Shown here: in pieces, positions 26,151 through 35,738 of the stretch | How positions within the stretch are numbered: the stretch's first letter is position 1 | Layout: each line of letters starts with the position of its first letter | Assembly: GCA_000583135.1 (NCBI GenBank) | Contig: JFBG01000038.1 | Location: 38,696-102,695 of the forward strand | Source of the DNA: Thioalkalivibrio sp. HK1 | GTDB lineage: Bacteria > Pseudomonadota > Gammaproteobacteria > HK1 | DNA length: 64,000 nt | Reading direction: 5' to 3' | Notes under the pieces: generated by a model | Database searches by the model: none | What the model saw: the letters and a program-made list of their open reading frames with translations, nothing else | Told to the model about the DNA's origin: nothing | Made by a program: the position numbers and the translations under genes

Positions 26151-27856
26151 ACCGACTACCGGCAACCACCCCCGAGGGCATCGCCCGCACCGCCGCCCTT
26201 GCCGCCGTCGATATGAACGAATCCCCGGCGGCAAAAAGCGCCGATCCGGGAGTCGGGTATCGCTCCGATGGACGAGTTGCCATCATCGGCGGACTCGATG
26301 AGGCCGGAACCATCGCCGAGCGCATCGGCGAACGACTCGAAAGCACGATCATCGCCCCGCCTGCCGATGAAGATCTTGCATCGAGCCCCGCATCGCCCCC
26401 CGGCAAACGCATCATCTTCGCCGATGTGCGCACCGTGGACGGATACCTCGGCCAATTCCGCCTCACCGGAGGCAGCGATGAGGCACCGCTTCCGATCGCC
26501 CCCTCCCCTTTGACCGCGGATCGACCCTTCGACATCGTGATCGACCTGCGCATGGAACCCGCACGCAAGGAAGCCTTGCTACCGCCGGGATATTTCGCCC
26601 CGACGGATAACGCCGAAGCCCTCGAACGCGCCATCACCGATGCGAGCGAACTCGTCGGCGAGTTCGAAAAACCTCGTTATTTCGCCTACGATGCCTCGAT
26701 CTGCGCCCACGGCGCCTCCGGCATCGGCGGCTGCACCCGCTGCCTCGACGCCTGCCCCGCCTCGGCCATCAGCTCATCGGGCGAGCGCATCGAGGTCGAT
26801 CCCCACCTTTGCCAAGGCGCCGGAGTGTGCGCCACCGCCTGCCCCACCGGAGCCATCACCTACGCTTGGCCAAAGGCGCAAGATCTGCTGAGCACGATAC
26901 GCACCGCCTTGAAGGCCTACCGGGAAGCCGACGGAAAGCATCCGGCGATCCTCTTCCACGACCAGGAAATCGGCGCCGAACGATGGGCGCAAAAAGCGAC
27001 AACAGCCCCCGAATTCCTCATCCCCTTGCCGGTAGAAGAGATCGGATCCGCCGGAATGGACGCTTGGAGCGCATGCATCGCCTGGGGAGCGCAAGCGATC
27101 CTCCTCATCCCTTCCCAAACCCCTCCATCCGTACAACGAGAAATCGCCCATCAAGCCGGCATCCTGCACCGCCTGCTCGAAGCGATGGGCTACCCTGCAA
27201 GTCAACTGACGATCATCGAAACCCTGGACGATATCGAAAATATCCCGCCCGGGGCGAAGAGCGACGAGCCCGAACCGGACCAAACGCAAAAAGACCCGAA
27301 CATGGCCTTTCCGCCCCCCGCCACCTTCGCCCCCATCGGCGAAAAACGCACCGATATACGTTTTGCCCTCGATCACCTCCACGAGCACGCCCCGACCAAA
27401 CCCCGAAGCGTCGAACTCCCCTTGGGATCCCCTTTCGGCCATGTCAGCGTCGATTCCAAAGCCTGCACCTTGTGCATGGGCTGCGTCTCCGTTTGCCCCG
27501 CCTCCGCCTTGCAAGCCGGAGGAGACGAACCCCGCCTCTCCTTCATCGAAGCCAACTGCGTACAATGCGGGCTGTGCGAAAGCGCCTGCCCCGAATCATG
27601 CATCCACCCGAGCCCCCGCTACCTCTTCGACCGAGAAGAACGCCGCCACCTTCGCACCCTCAACGAAGACCGCCCCTTCCACTGCATCGAATGCGGCAAA
27701 ATCTTCGGCACCTTCTCCCTCATCATGCGCATGCAACAACGCCTATCCACCCACTCCATGTTCCAAGCCCCCGGCGCCCTCGACCGCCTACAAATGTGCG
27801 AAGACTGCCGAGTCAAAGACCTCTTCCGCAACGAAGCTAAGGGCAAAGCCCATTGA
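26147..27856 (+). CDS. 4Fe-4S polyferredoxin, formate dehydrogenase cluster
   Basis: 569 residues with four cysteine-rich cluster motifs: CTRCLDACPASAI (about 190) with CQGAGVCATACP, then CTLCMGCVSVCPASA (about 445) and CVQCGLCESACPESC, each a CxxCxxxCP-type ligand set, plus a Zn-finger-like CIECGKIF near the end. The middle (AILFHDQEIGAERWA, LEAMGYPASQL) is an alpha/beta region. Proteins of this architecture accompany DUF3305, DUF3306 and TorD in FDH clusters and are thought to take part in electron transfer or Fe-S and cofactor maturation. The ATG overlaps the DUF3306 stop. Normally the TorD-like gene follows directly; here an unrelated gene is inserted. Confidence 0.88.
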   Translation: MNRLPATTPEGIARTAALAAVDMNESPAAKSADPGVGYRSDGRVAIIGGLDEAGTIAERIGERLESTIIAPPADEDLASSPASPPGKRIIFADVRTVDGYLGQFRLTGGSDEAPLPIAPSPLTADRPFDIVIDLRMEPARKEALLPPGYFAPTDNAEALERAITDASELVGEFEKPRYFAYDASICAHGASGIGGCTRCLDACPASAISSSGERIEVDPHLCQGAGVCATACPTGAITYAWPKAQDLLSTIRTALKAYREADGKHPAILFHDQEIGAERWAQKATTAPEFLIPLPVEEIGSAGMDAWSACIAWGAQAILLIPSQTPPSVQREIAHQAGILHRLLEAMGYPASQLTIIETLDDIENIPPGAKSDEPEPDQTQKDPNMAFPPPATFAPIGEKRTDIRFALDHLHEHAPTKPRSVELPLGSPFGHVSVDSKACTLCMGCVSVCPASALQAGGDEPRLSFIEANCVQCGLCESACPESCIHPSPRYLFDREERRHLRTLNEDRPFHCIECGKIFGTFSLIMRMQQRLSTHSMFQAPGALDRLQMCEDCRVKDLFRNEAKGKAH

Positions 27857-28121
27857 CGGCTCTATTCCTTCTAACTTTTGCAGGCTTTGAACACGAGAGC
27901 AGGCACGCAACCGGGCGAAAGATGTCAATGCAACGGCTACCTCGGACATCTCCCTTCGCATCACGACAATCAATCGCTTTTAGGTATCTTCGAATTCGGA
28001 TATGCAAAAAGGAATAAACTAGGCACCGAGTCACTGCCTTGATGACGTCCTCGTCGACGCATCATTCCAAGAACGTATATCCTCGAAGTTGATCGATCAC
28101 TCACAGCCAGGAATGATATCA

Positions 28122-28934
28122 ATGACTTTTTCAGAACGCCACGGCTATGCTCAGACGCCACCGATCACCATCAGAGAAAGTGCGCCGAGTGGCTTACGAG
28201 ATGCTATGATAGAAAACGCTATCGAATGCGGACTAAAGTACAAAGACATTCGTTCCATGCTATGTCGCATTATGGCCCATGAAATCGATGATAACAACTG
28301 GAGCGAAGTTCCTAACATTCGAGATGAAGTTCTTGATGCCGTTAGTAAGTATTCTTGGTACGAAGTCTATGACATAATAGAGGAGATCCTGCGTCTTATC
28401 GAAAAGAAACCCCTCCATGATAGAACAGATAAATATATTGAAAGCATGAATAATCTCTTTATCAAGTTAGGTATCGGCTGGGAACTCAAACGAGGCGAAG
28501 GAGTCGTATATCGCGGTAATGATGCTTTCCAATCTGCGACCGCCAATGTCGAAAACGACCTGCAAACCACAGGTCGGAAAAATGCTGCTTCCGAAATCAA
28601 AGAGGCAATCAAAGACATTTCTCGACGACCCGAACCCGATATAACCGGGGCAATCACGCATGCGATGAGCGCTCTTGAATGCGTTTCGCAAAATATCTTG
28701 GGAAGCAAAAATACGCTCGGCAAAATCGCTAACAGTCTTGAGTTGCCAAAACCCTTGGACGAAGCTGTAAACAAACTCTACGGATTTGCCTCTCAACACG
28801 GACGACATGTCAGCGAAGAGAGCCGCCCAACATCCGATGATGCGGAATTGGTAGTTCATATATCCTGTGCGATCTGCACATATCTCACGAAAAAACATAG
28901 TCCATCCACCAAAGAAGATGATATGGAATTCTGA
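28122..28934 (+). CDS. AbiJ-like abortive infection protein (AbiJ N-terminal domain 4 type)
   Basis: 270 residues from the ATG at 28122 (MTFSERHGY), with AGGA 9 nt upstream; an in-frame ATG at 28113 is less well placed. The N-terminus, FSERHGY...IRESAPSGLRDAMIENAI, then YDIIEEIL, matches the AbiJ-NTD4 domain known from abortive-infection proteins. The C-terminal half, DITGAITHAMSALECVSQNILG with HGRHVSEESRPTSDDAELVVHIS, resembles the HEPN-like C-terminal region of that family. A phage-defence function is family knowledge, not shown here. Its lower GC and foreign content between two FDH maturation genes point to insertion by transfer. Confidence 0.7.
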   Translation: MTFSERHGYAQTPPITIRESAPSGLRDAMIENAIECGLKYKDIRSMLCRIMAHEIDDNNWSEVPNIRDEVLDAVSKYSWYEVYDIIEEILRLIEKKPLHDRTDKYIESMNNLFIKLGIGWELKRGEGVVYRGNDAFQSATANVENDLQTTGRKNAASEIKEAIKDISRRPEPDITGAITHAMSALECVSQNILGSKNTLGKIANSLELPKPLDEAVNKLYGFASQHGRHVSEESRPTSDDAELVVHISCAICTYLTKKHSPSTKEDDMEF

Positions 28935-29011
28935 AAATCATAGATTGAAGAAGTAATATCCCAAAATCTGAGTGAAGCATAAATCATCTTCCGATAAAAA
29001 ACGCCAACACC

Positions 29012-29683
29012 ATGACCACACCCACCACAAACCCCATAGGCGAAGAAGACAACCTTCGCGCCAACACCTACAGCCTGCTTGCCGCCCTCTTCGCCGCACC
29101 GCCGCAAGCGGATCTGATCGATCGCCTGCTACAGGCAGGATCGCTCCCATCCTCTACGAATAAGGTAAATTCGCCCCTACCCGCTTCAGAAACCACCGAA
29201 AACAGCCTAGCCCATGCTTGGCAAATCTTACGAGAGGCAGCGCAGACAGCCGATATCGATGCCATCGACAGCGAATACCACACCCTTTTCATCGGCGTCG
29301 GCCGAGGCGAACTCATCCCCTACGGCTCGTGGTATCAAACCGGTTTCATGATGGACCGCCCCCTAGCCGCCTTGCGCACCGAACTCGACGCCTTGGGCTT
29401 CGAACGCATCGATGGAGTCAAAGAACCCGAAGACCACGTCGCCGCCCTATTGGAAACCATGGCCCTCATCATCACCACCGACGAGTTCACCTTCGAAACA
29501 CAACAACGATTCTTCACCCGCCACATCGACCCTTGGATGCACAGTTTCTTCAAAGACCTGACCAAAGCCAACAACGCCGACTTCTATTCCAAGGTAGGAA
29601 GATTCGCCACCACCTTCCTCACCTTCGAATCCCGCTACCTCTCGAGCACTATCGTCCCATCAACATCAACATCAACAACCTGA
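29012..29683 (+). CDS. TorD-family chaperone for Tat-exported molybdo/tungsto-enzyme
   Basis: 223 residues, all-helical cytosolic chaperone family that binds Tat signal peptides and apo-enzymes. Key blocks are NLRANTYSLLAALFAAPP, SEYHTLFIGVGRGELIPYGSWYQTGFMMDRPLAALR, EPEDHVAALLE (the conserved EPxDH motif) and FFTRHIDPWMHSFFKDL. Its likely client is the formate dehydrogenase alpha subunit, which starts 6.8 kb downstream beyond an accessory insertion. A 40-residue Ser/Thr-rich linker follows the first helix, and the last residues (STSTSTT) are low complexity. Confidence 0.88.
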   Translation: MTTPTTNPIGEEDNLRANTYSLLAALFAAPPQADLIDRLLQAGSLPSSTNKVNSPLPASETTENSLAHAWQILREAAQTADIDAIDSEYHTLFIGVGRGELIPYGSWYQTGFMMDRPLAALRTELDALGFERIDGVKEPEDHVAALLETMALIITTDEFTFETQQRFFTRHIDPWMHSFFKDLTKANNADFYSKVGRFATTFLTFESRYLSSTIVPSTSTSTT

Positions 29684-29715
29684 TTCTCCACAAACAGTCA
29701 GCAGGAGGCCTTTCG

Positions 29716-30663
29716 ATGAATAGCAACTCCGAGTCTTTCTCCAATTCCCAGAAAACCGCCTTCGTCCAAGCCTTTTTGAAGGCGATCATGCTTGATGATC
29801 GGTCTTTGGACAAAAATGAGATGGAACATCTCTATCGAATCTTCTCGCGCTTGTCGATCGAATCGGATGAGCGACAGGAGGTTGTCTATCGGGCAACCTT
29901 CGAACCACAAGACATTATCGATGGCACATCCGACTTTGAGGCGGATCAGCGAATCAAGGCGCAATTGCTAATCGAGATTTTTTCTTATCTGGATACAACT
30001 CCTGATCGTGAGGTAATTTTTGAAGACATTCGCAGAGAATTTTCCGACGCTCAAATCGCATCTTTACAAAAGGAGGGTCAGCAAAGGAATCAACATTTCA
30101 TATCTTTCAAAGAAAAAATAAAAGAAACCATCGAAAAATATAACAGCATCAGTGATAACGCGGGAAAGGACATCGATGAAGAGAGTTTCTGGCGCAAGAT
30201 AAAAAACGTAGCGAAGAAGATGGGCAAAGAAACTCTGAGATTGGTGCTCGTACTTTGGTATTGCTTCCGAGATCCGGATACTCCGAAAAAAATCAAGGCG
30301 GCTTTGGCCGCTGCTTTGCTCTATTTCATCAGTCCTATCGATGCCATCCCCGACTTTACTCCTCTTATCGGTCTAACTGACGATGCCGGCGTAATCGCTT
30401 TGGCAGTGAATCTCTTCGCGTTTTATCTTAAGAAACATCATTGGAAGCAATCGGATGAAAAGTTGAGTGAGTGGTTTGGTGAAGACTACGAAAGCCCTGA
30501 CAAGAATAAGGGGGCGGACGGTGACGATGATATCATTCAAGAAATCCAGTGCATCGTTTCATACGCCGACACTGATCGAAAATCGTTCGAGGAAAAACGG
30601 CGAATCGATTTCAACAATATCATCAATCACCTTCGCCATATCTCCAAAGATTATAGAGTATGA
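29716..30663 (+). CDS. YkvA-like (DUF1232) protein with long N-terminal region
   Basis: 315 residues from the ATG at 29716, preceded by AGGAGG. The DUF1232 core is KKIKAALAAALLYFISPIDAIPDFTPLIGLTDDAGVIALAV at about residues 195-235, with the typical SPIDxIPD motif and a hydrophobic hairpin that may associate with the membrane. The 150 residues before it are predicted helical and charged (LDKNEMEHLYRIFSRLSI), somewhat like a TerB-type helical domain, but I do not assign it. The function of the family is unknown. It is AT-rich relative to the FDH genes and part of the accessory block. Confidence 0.75.
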   Translation: MNSNSESFSNSQKTAFVQAFLKAIMLDDRSLDKNEMEHLYRIFSRLSIESDERQEVVYRATFEPQDIIDGTSDFEADQRIKAQLLIEIFSYLDTTPDREVIFEDIRREFSDAQIASLQKEGQQRNQHFISFKEKIKETIEKYNSISDNAGKDIDEESFWRKIKNVAKKMGKETLRLVLVLWYCFRDPDTPKKIKAALAAALLYFISPIDAIPDFTPLIGLTDDAGVIALAVNLFAFYLKKHHWKQSDEKLSEWFGEDYESPDKNKGADGDDDIIQEIQCIVSYADTDRKSFEEKRRIDFNNIINHLRHISKDYRV

Positions 30664-30695
30664 CTCTCATTTCACAGAATGCGGAGGGTGTAATA

Positions 30696-30893
30696 ATGAA
30701 TGAAATTCATAAAAATGGCTACATTGTCAAATTCAAATTGCCCGGGGAGGACTTTTGGCGCTCCAGCCCTGATGGCCTTTGGCAATCACGTCGAGAAATG
30801 TTTGGGCGCCCTTACATGCGGCGTCTTTTGAGGTCGCTTGAAGATAAGTATGGACCGGGAGTGGAGGTGAAAATATTCGAATCGGTCGATTGA
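30696..30893 (+). CDS. Small hypothetical protein
   Basis: 65 residues from the ATG at 30696, with GGAGGG 7 nt upstream. An alternative ATG at 30660 overlaps the stop of the YkvA-like gene (ATGA) and would add 12 residues. The sequence contains IVKFKLPGEDFWRSSPDGLW and a basic helix RRLLRSLEDKYGPGVEVKI. I do not recognise a family. The coupling or close spacing suggests co-expression with the preceding gene. Confidence 0.6.
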   Translation: MNEIHKNGYIVKFKLPGEDFWRSSPDGLWQSRREMFGRPYMRRLLRSLEDKYGPGVEVKIFESVD

Positions 30894-31346
30894 ACAAGTA
30901 GAAGGCTTTGGGCACAAGAAGAAACGGCCATACTGCGAAGCGCTCGGTTGTTTCATCCGTCTCGGATCAACAACCATTGAGACTCTTGGGTCTAGGGTTG
31001 AGGCGGGCATAAATCAAGGTGCCCACTTCGGTCTCTTGTCTTGATACATCCTACGAGTGAGTCTCTTGGACGATAACTTGTACGCTGGGCAGATGCACTT
31101 TTTCCGCTCCCAGCCCCTAGGGCTGCTGTCCGAGAGCGTATCGATCAATCTCGCAATGTGTCCGGATTCGGTCATATTTTCGATATGAATCTGTCACATC
31201 CAAGCACCAAGATATGCGCCGACCGGGTTTCGGCTTTGCCAATAGACAGCCGATAGCCCATCGGTCGCATCTTGCAATTCTCGTTGCACTTGGTGTGTTG
31301 CCGCCTTCAAAGGCGACCCGCCTGCTATCCAAGAGGAAATCGGACA
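30894..31346. other. Intergenic region upstream of the PhoX gene
   Basis: No supported gene. A possible hairpin with GCTGGG and CCCAGC arms lies around 31085-31117 with a long loop. A promoter for phoX is expected here but none is obvious. Confidence 0.45.
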
Positions 31347-33245
31347 ATGACCGATCATGATCTGTCTTTCGATGAGTATGACGAGTTGAACAATCCGCCC
31401 CCGGCCGAGACGGATTTCGAGGGGGTCGTTGAGCGCGCGATGTCGCGTCGGGGCTTTTTACACAGCACAGGGGCGATGGGGGCGGCGGCGTTTGCGATGA
31501 GTGCCGGTTTCTTGGTGCCCTCTCGCACCGAAGCGACCACTGCTTGGCTCGATTTCGAGCCGATCGCGGCCAATGGTCTTGATACCGTCACCCTGCCGAA
31601 GGGCTTCCAATGGCATATCGTGACGAGTTGGGGCGATCCGTTGTGGTCCCAAGGGATGGACTTCGATCACGAAACGCGCGGGAGCGGTACCAGCCAAGCG
31701 GCGGCTTTCGGGGATAACAACGACGGCATGGCGCTGTTCGATATCGAGGGCGCATCGGTGCTGGTCGTCAATAACGAGTATGTCAACCAAAAGATCATCT
31801 ACGGCAACCGCGCTTCCAAAAAGCCCGAGAGCGCCGATGATGTCATGAAGGGCAAGGCGGGGCATGGCGTGAGCATCATGCAGGTAAGGCTCGAAGGCGG
31901 CGATGGTCGAGCGCGACAATGGAGGGTGGTCAAGGATGCACCGCTCAACCGACGCATCACCGCCGATACGCCGATGTCCCTGACCGGCCCCGCACGGGGC
32001 CATGCTCTGCTCAAAACCGCTGCCGATCCGAGCGGGACTCGATCGTTGGGCACTTGGAATAACTGCGGAAACGGCCGCACACCTTGGGGCACCTACCTCG
32101 CCTGCGAGGAGAACTTCAACGGCTACTTCTCTAGCAGCGATGCGGATTTCGAGATCCCGGCGGCGCTCAAACGCTATGGTATCAACAAGGAAGATTGGGG
32201 ATACGCTTGGGCCACCGCCGACGAGCGCTTCGATGTCTCCAAGCATCCGAACGAGCCGAATCGCGCCGGCTACGTCGTCGAGATCGATCCTTCCGATCCG
32301 AGTTCGACCCCGAAAAAGCGCACCGCCTTGGGCCGCTTCAAACACGAGAACGCCGAGGTGGTGATCGCCAAGGACGGCCGTATCGTGGTCTACATGGGAG
32401 ACGACGAACGCGGCGAGTTCCTCTACAAGTTCATCAGCGCTGGCAAATACGCCATGGGCGGCGACAACGCCGACCTGCTCGAGGACGGCGCCCTGTTCGT
32501 GGCCAAGTTCGATGACGACGGCACCGGCAAGTGGGTCGAACTCACCCCGCAATCCACCGGCATGGCATCGAAAGCCGAGATTTGCATCCACACCCGGCAG
32601 GCGGCATCCGCCGTCGGCGCCACCACGATGGATCGACCGGAATGGGTCGCCGTCAACCCGATGAAGATAGAGGGTTATTGCTGCCTGACCAATAACAAGA
32701 ATCGCGGCAAGAAACCCAATGCGGGCGGAGATCCGACCCCGGCGGGCGGCCCCAACCCTCGCGCCGGCAACCTCTACGGGCAAATCGTGCGCTGGCACCT
32801 CGAAGACCACACCTCGCAGGATTTCGAGTGGGATCTCTTCGCCATCGCCGGCAACCCGACCGTGCACGAGGACGATCGCCAAGGCTCGCCCAACATCACC
32901 GACGAGAACATGTTCAACTCGCCCGACGGCTTGGCATTCGACTCCCAAGGCGGCCTTTGGATCCAAACCGATGGCAACTACTCGAACGAGGGCGACTTCG
33001 CCGGACACGGCAACAACCAGATGCTCTTCGCCGACACCGTCACCGGCGAGATCAAACGGTTCATGGTCGGCCCGAACGAGTGCGAGGTCACCGGCTTCGC
33101 TTGGAGCACCGACAAAAAGACCATGTTCGTCGGCATCCAACACCCGGGCGAAAAGGGCAACAGCCACTTCCCCGGCGGCGGCAACAGCGTACCCCGCTCG
33201 TCGATCATCGCCATCACCAGAGAAGACGGCGGCATGATAGGCTAA
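31347..33245 (+). CDS. PhoX family (DUF839) Tat-exported phosphatase
   Basis: 632 residues from the ATG at 31347, preceded by AGAGGAAA. The Tat signal is SRRGFLHSTGAMGAAAFAM at about residues 32-52, so the protein should be exported folded. Family blocks are FGDNNDGMALF, LVVNNEYVNQ, CGNGRTPWGTYLACEENFNGYF (metal-site glutamate), GRFKHENAEVVIAKDGRIVVYMGDDERGEFLYKF and SPDGLAFDSQGGLWIQTDG. PhoX enzymes are Ca/Fe-dependent alkaline phosphatases in the periplasm. The open frame upstream to 31272 lacks support. A strong terminator follows, so it forms its own unit inside the FDH region. Confidence 0.9.
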   Translation: MTDHDLSFDEYDELNNPPPAETDFEGVVERAMSRRGFLHSTGAMGAAAFAMSAGFLVPSRTEATTAWLDFEPIAANGLDTVTLPKGFQWHIVTSWGDPLWSQGMDFDHETRGSGTSQAAAFGDNNDGMALFDIEGASVLVVNNEYVNQKIIYGNRASKKPESADDVMKGKAGHGVSIMQVRLEGGDGRARQWRVVKDAPLNRRITADTPMSLTGPARGHALLKTAADPSGTRSLGTWNNCGNGRTPWGTYLACEENFNGYFSSSDADFEIPAALKRYGINKEDWGYAWATADERFDVSKHPNEPNRAGYVVEIDPSDPSSTPKKRTALGRFKHENAEVVIAKDGRIVVYMGDDERGEFLYKFISAGKYAMGGDNADLLEDGALFVAKFDDDGTGKWVELTPQSTGMASKAEICIHTRQAASAVGATTMDRPEWVAVNPMKIEGYCCLTNNKNRGKKPNAGGDPTPAGGPNPRAGNLYGQIVRWHLEDHTSQDFEWDLFAIAGNPTVHEDDRQGSPNITDENMFNSPDGLAFDSQGGLWIQTDGNYSNEGDFAGHGNNQMLFADTVTGEIKRFMVGPNECEVTGFAWSTDKKTMFVGIQHPGEKGNSHFPGGGNSVPRSSIIAITREDGGMIG

Positions 33246-33274
33246 ACGCCACTTGGCCTCGGGTAGGCCACCAC

Positions 33275-33309
33275 GCGCCGAGCCGATTCTTTCGGCTCGG
33301 CGCTTTTTT
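33275..33309 (+). terminator. Rho-independent terminator after PhoX gene
   Basis: A 12-bp perfect GC-rich stem, GCGCCGAGCCGA (33275-33286) with TCGGCTCGGCGC (33292-33303), has a 5-nt loop and a T6 run at 33304-33309. It lies 30 nt after the stop of the phosphatase gene. Confidence 0.93.
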
Positions 33310-33546
33310 CATGTCGATGGGGGTCGATCGGCGGTCCACTTTGAACGCCCGTCCCCACCGCTTTCGACACACGCGATGATTGACAAAATCACCGAATGGT
33401 TCGCTCGTTTCAAATTAAACTTCAACCACGCCAATGATTGAAGAGTATTTGGCACCGAAAGGCAAACCCATCCATCTGCTGAAATCACTCGAATTCTCGA
33501 CCAATCCCGCAAGACAGCAAAAAAGCGACAGGAGCAAAAATCCACC

Positions 33547-35094
33547 ATGACAGCACCGAAAACCTTCGTAGCGATCATCATCGCCTCCGCTCTCATCGTC
33601 GGGTACAACCCGAGCGTAAGGAGCGAAACCGGGCAAACGACATCCTTGCATCGGGCCGCATCGGAAGGAGACATAGAAACAATCGAGATGCTGGTCAAGG
33701 CAGGTGCGGATATAAATGCAAGGGATCGGTACGGACAGACACCCCTATACCGTGCCGTATGGAGAGGGCATCCCAACGCTGTCAAGGCATTGTTCGAAGG
33801 AGGGGCTGACCCGAACGCGACAGACAAGGATGGGTGGACACCCTTGTACATCGCCGCTCGTAACGGACATAATGATATTGTCAATACGCTAATCAAAGCA
33901 GATGCCAACCCGAACGCGATAACCAAGGATGGGGCGACACCCCTGTACTTCGCCGCTCAGAACGGACATAACGATGTTGTCAATGCGCTAATCAAAGCAG
34001 ATGCCAATCCGAACGCGACAAACAAGGATGGGTGGACACCCCTGTACATCGCCGCTCGTAACGGACATAATGATATTGTCAATACGCTAATCAAAGCAGA
34101 TGCCAACCCAAACACGATAATCAAGGATGGGGCGACACCCCTGCATATCGCCGCTTATAACGGACATAACGATGTTGTCAATACGCTAATCAAAGCAGAT
34201 GCCAACCCAAATGCGACAGACAAGGATGGGTGGACACCCCTGCATGACGCCGCATACAAAGGTCATACCAATGTCATCGCGGCACTGATAAAGGCAAATG
34301 CTGATATCAGCGCGACTGACTATCAAGACCAAACGCCATTACAGATTGCACGTCAACAGGATCACACCGCCGCGGCCGATTTGCTGCTGGTCAAGGCCAT
34401 TCAGATCGAGGCGCTTAGGGAAACGACGCCGCTGCACATCGCCGCCGGTTTGGGGGATGTGGGCATGATCAAGAACTTGGTCGAAGACGGCGCTCGGCTA
34501 AGGGCGAAGGATGAGAACGAGTTCACTGCCTTGCACCTCGCTGCAAGGGAAGGTCATGTTGCTGCGATCGAGGCTTTGCTCGAAGCGGGTGCGAATCCGA
34601 ATGCTATGAGCATGGACAAGTGGACGCCTTTGCATCTGGCTGCTTATAACGAGCATTTGGATGAAGTCGTTGCGCTGGTAAAAGGTGGTGCGGATCTGAA
34701 TGCGAGGGACGATGACGGGAGCACGCCTTTGCATATCGTCGTGGCTGCCAAACATAAGGACATGGTCGCAATGTTGATCGATATCGGAGCAGATCCGAAT
34801 GCAAAGGACGATGATGGCTGGACGCCCTTGCATCTTGCGGCGGAGAACGGGCTCGATAATATTGTCAAGTCTCTGATCAATGCCGGGGGAAATCCGAATG
34901 GGGAGACGGATTTCGGATCGACTCCCTTGCATCTGGCTGCCCGGAACGGGTATGGGGATGCGATCGAGTTGCTGATCAAAGCCGGGGCGGTGCCAAGTGC
35001 GACGGATCGGCAAGGGCGAACGCCCTTCGAACTGGCGGCGAAGAGCGGTTTCGATGATATCTATCGGGAGGCGGTTGCCGATGCTCGTCGGTGA
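33547..35094 (+). CDS. Secreted ankyrin-repeat protein
   Basis: 515 residues with a signal peptide (FVAIIIASALIVGYNPSVRS) and GGAG before the ATG. About 13 ankyrin repeats of 33 residues follow (pattern DGWTPLHxAAxxGHxDVVxxLIKAxANPNA), interrupted near residue 280 by a short irregular segment (LLLVKAIQIEALRE). Ankyrin repeats mediate protein-protein binding; the partner is unknown and export suggests a periplasmic or secreted target. Repeats 3-7 are nearly identical at DNA level. It stands between the PhoX terminator and the FDH structural genes. Confidence 0.88.
   Translation: MTAPKTFVAIIIASALIVGYNPSVRSETGQTTSLHRAASEGDIETIEMLVKAGADINARDRYGQTPLYRAVWRGHPNAVKALFEGGADPNATDKDGWTPLYIAARNGHNDIVNTLIKADANPNAITKDGATPLYFAAQNGHNDVVNALIKADANPNATNKDGWTPLYIAARNGHNDIVNTLIKADANPNTIIKDGATPLHIAAYNGHNDVVNTLIKADANPNATDKDGWTPLHDAAYKGHTNVIAALIKANADISATDYQDQTPLQIARQQDHTAAADLLLVKAIQIEALRETTPLHIAAGLGDVGMIKNLVEDGARLRAKDENEFTALHLAAREGHVAAIEALLEAGANPNAMSMDKWTPLHLAAYNEHLDEVVALVKGGADLNARDDDGSTPLHIVVAAKHKDMVAMLIDIGADPNAKDDDGWTPLHLAAENGLDNIVKSLINAGGNPNGETDFGSTPLHLAARNGYGDAIELLIKAGAVPSATDRQGRTPFELAAKSGFDDIYREAVADARR
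33823..34250 (+). repeat. 198-bp higher-order repeat inside the ankyrin gene
   Basis: The segment starting GACAAGGATGGGTGGACA at 33823 recurs at 34021 and 34219, exactly 198 bp apart, each period coding two ankyrin units. Differences are a few bases per unit, so the expansion is recent. Confidence 0.85.
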
Positions 35095-35444
35095 GATTTC
35101 GGTGTTTTGGGTGAAACCTGCTAGGGCTCGTTATTGATTGACCTGCAAGATGAGCTTTGACGAGCGAGTGTGAAATCTGGCGGCGATGCGATGATGGGTT
35201 GCCGGGTCGGGGGCTTTCAAAGAGGTGGAAGCACTATTTGCCATCAAGGAGAGCTCGATCTTCTTCGATCTACGAGGCATTTTTCCCCAGACTGCCATCG
35301 ATCCCGGCTATCGCTGTCAATCATCGCAGCGCGGCACCACCACCGACGCCCTGCCTTGCGCCGGATCTCGCTATCGGGGCTCTACCGGTGCAGCGAATCA
35401 TGGCAAAACTCGCCGCTGCGATTCCGGTGCCGGTCAGGACCCGA
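35095..35444. other. Intergenic region after the ankyrin gene
   Basis: It lies between convergent genes. No gene or clear terminator recognised. Confidence 0.4.
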
Positions 35445-35738
35445 TCACCCCCTGGCCCCTTTCCTCACCAACTCGATCAGGTCATCGAGTTTGCCCTCTA
35501 TCCTGTCGATATCCCGGCGCATCGATTTCATCTCCCGTCGGGTAGCTTCGCTCTCTCGGCGGCAGGCGTCGCTCGATTCCTTGACCTTGCGGTTGACGGT
35601 GATTTTCACCTCCCTCACCGCCTGCTCGATGTCGTTCTCGATATCTCGCCGCAGGTCGGCCCCGGCTATCGGCGAGGTGGCGAGTGCCGTGAAACAAACG
35701 GCCACGGCGATGGCTCTTCGCATGATTCGGTATTTCAT
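35445..35738 (-). CDS. Small secreted coiled-coil protein
   Basis: 97 residues from the ATG at 35738, with AGGAGG upstream. A signal peptide (MRRAIAVAVCFTALATSPIAGA) is followed by a highly charged helical region, DIENDIEQAVREVKITVNRKVKE and REMKSMRRDIDRIEGKLDDLIELV, with heptad spacing typical of a coiled coil. No family recognised. The longer open frame to 36035 has no start signal and lies over a non-coding area. Opposite in direction to its neighbours. Confidence 0.65.
   Translation of the reverse strand: MKYRIMRRAIAVAVCFTALATSPIAGADLRRDIENDIEQAVREVKITVNRKVKESSDACRRESEATRREMKSMRRDIDRIEGKLDDLIELVRKGARG

Noticed and set aside
31458..33167. Open frame of 569 codons opposite the PhoX gene
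   Set aside because: Antisense shadow of a clear family member; composition is typical of mirrored GC-rich codons.
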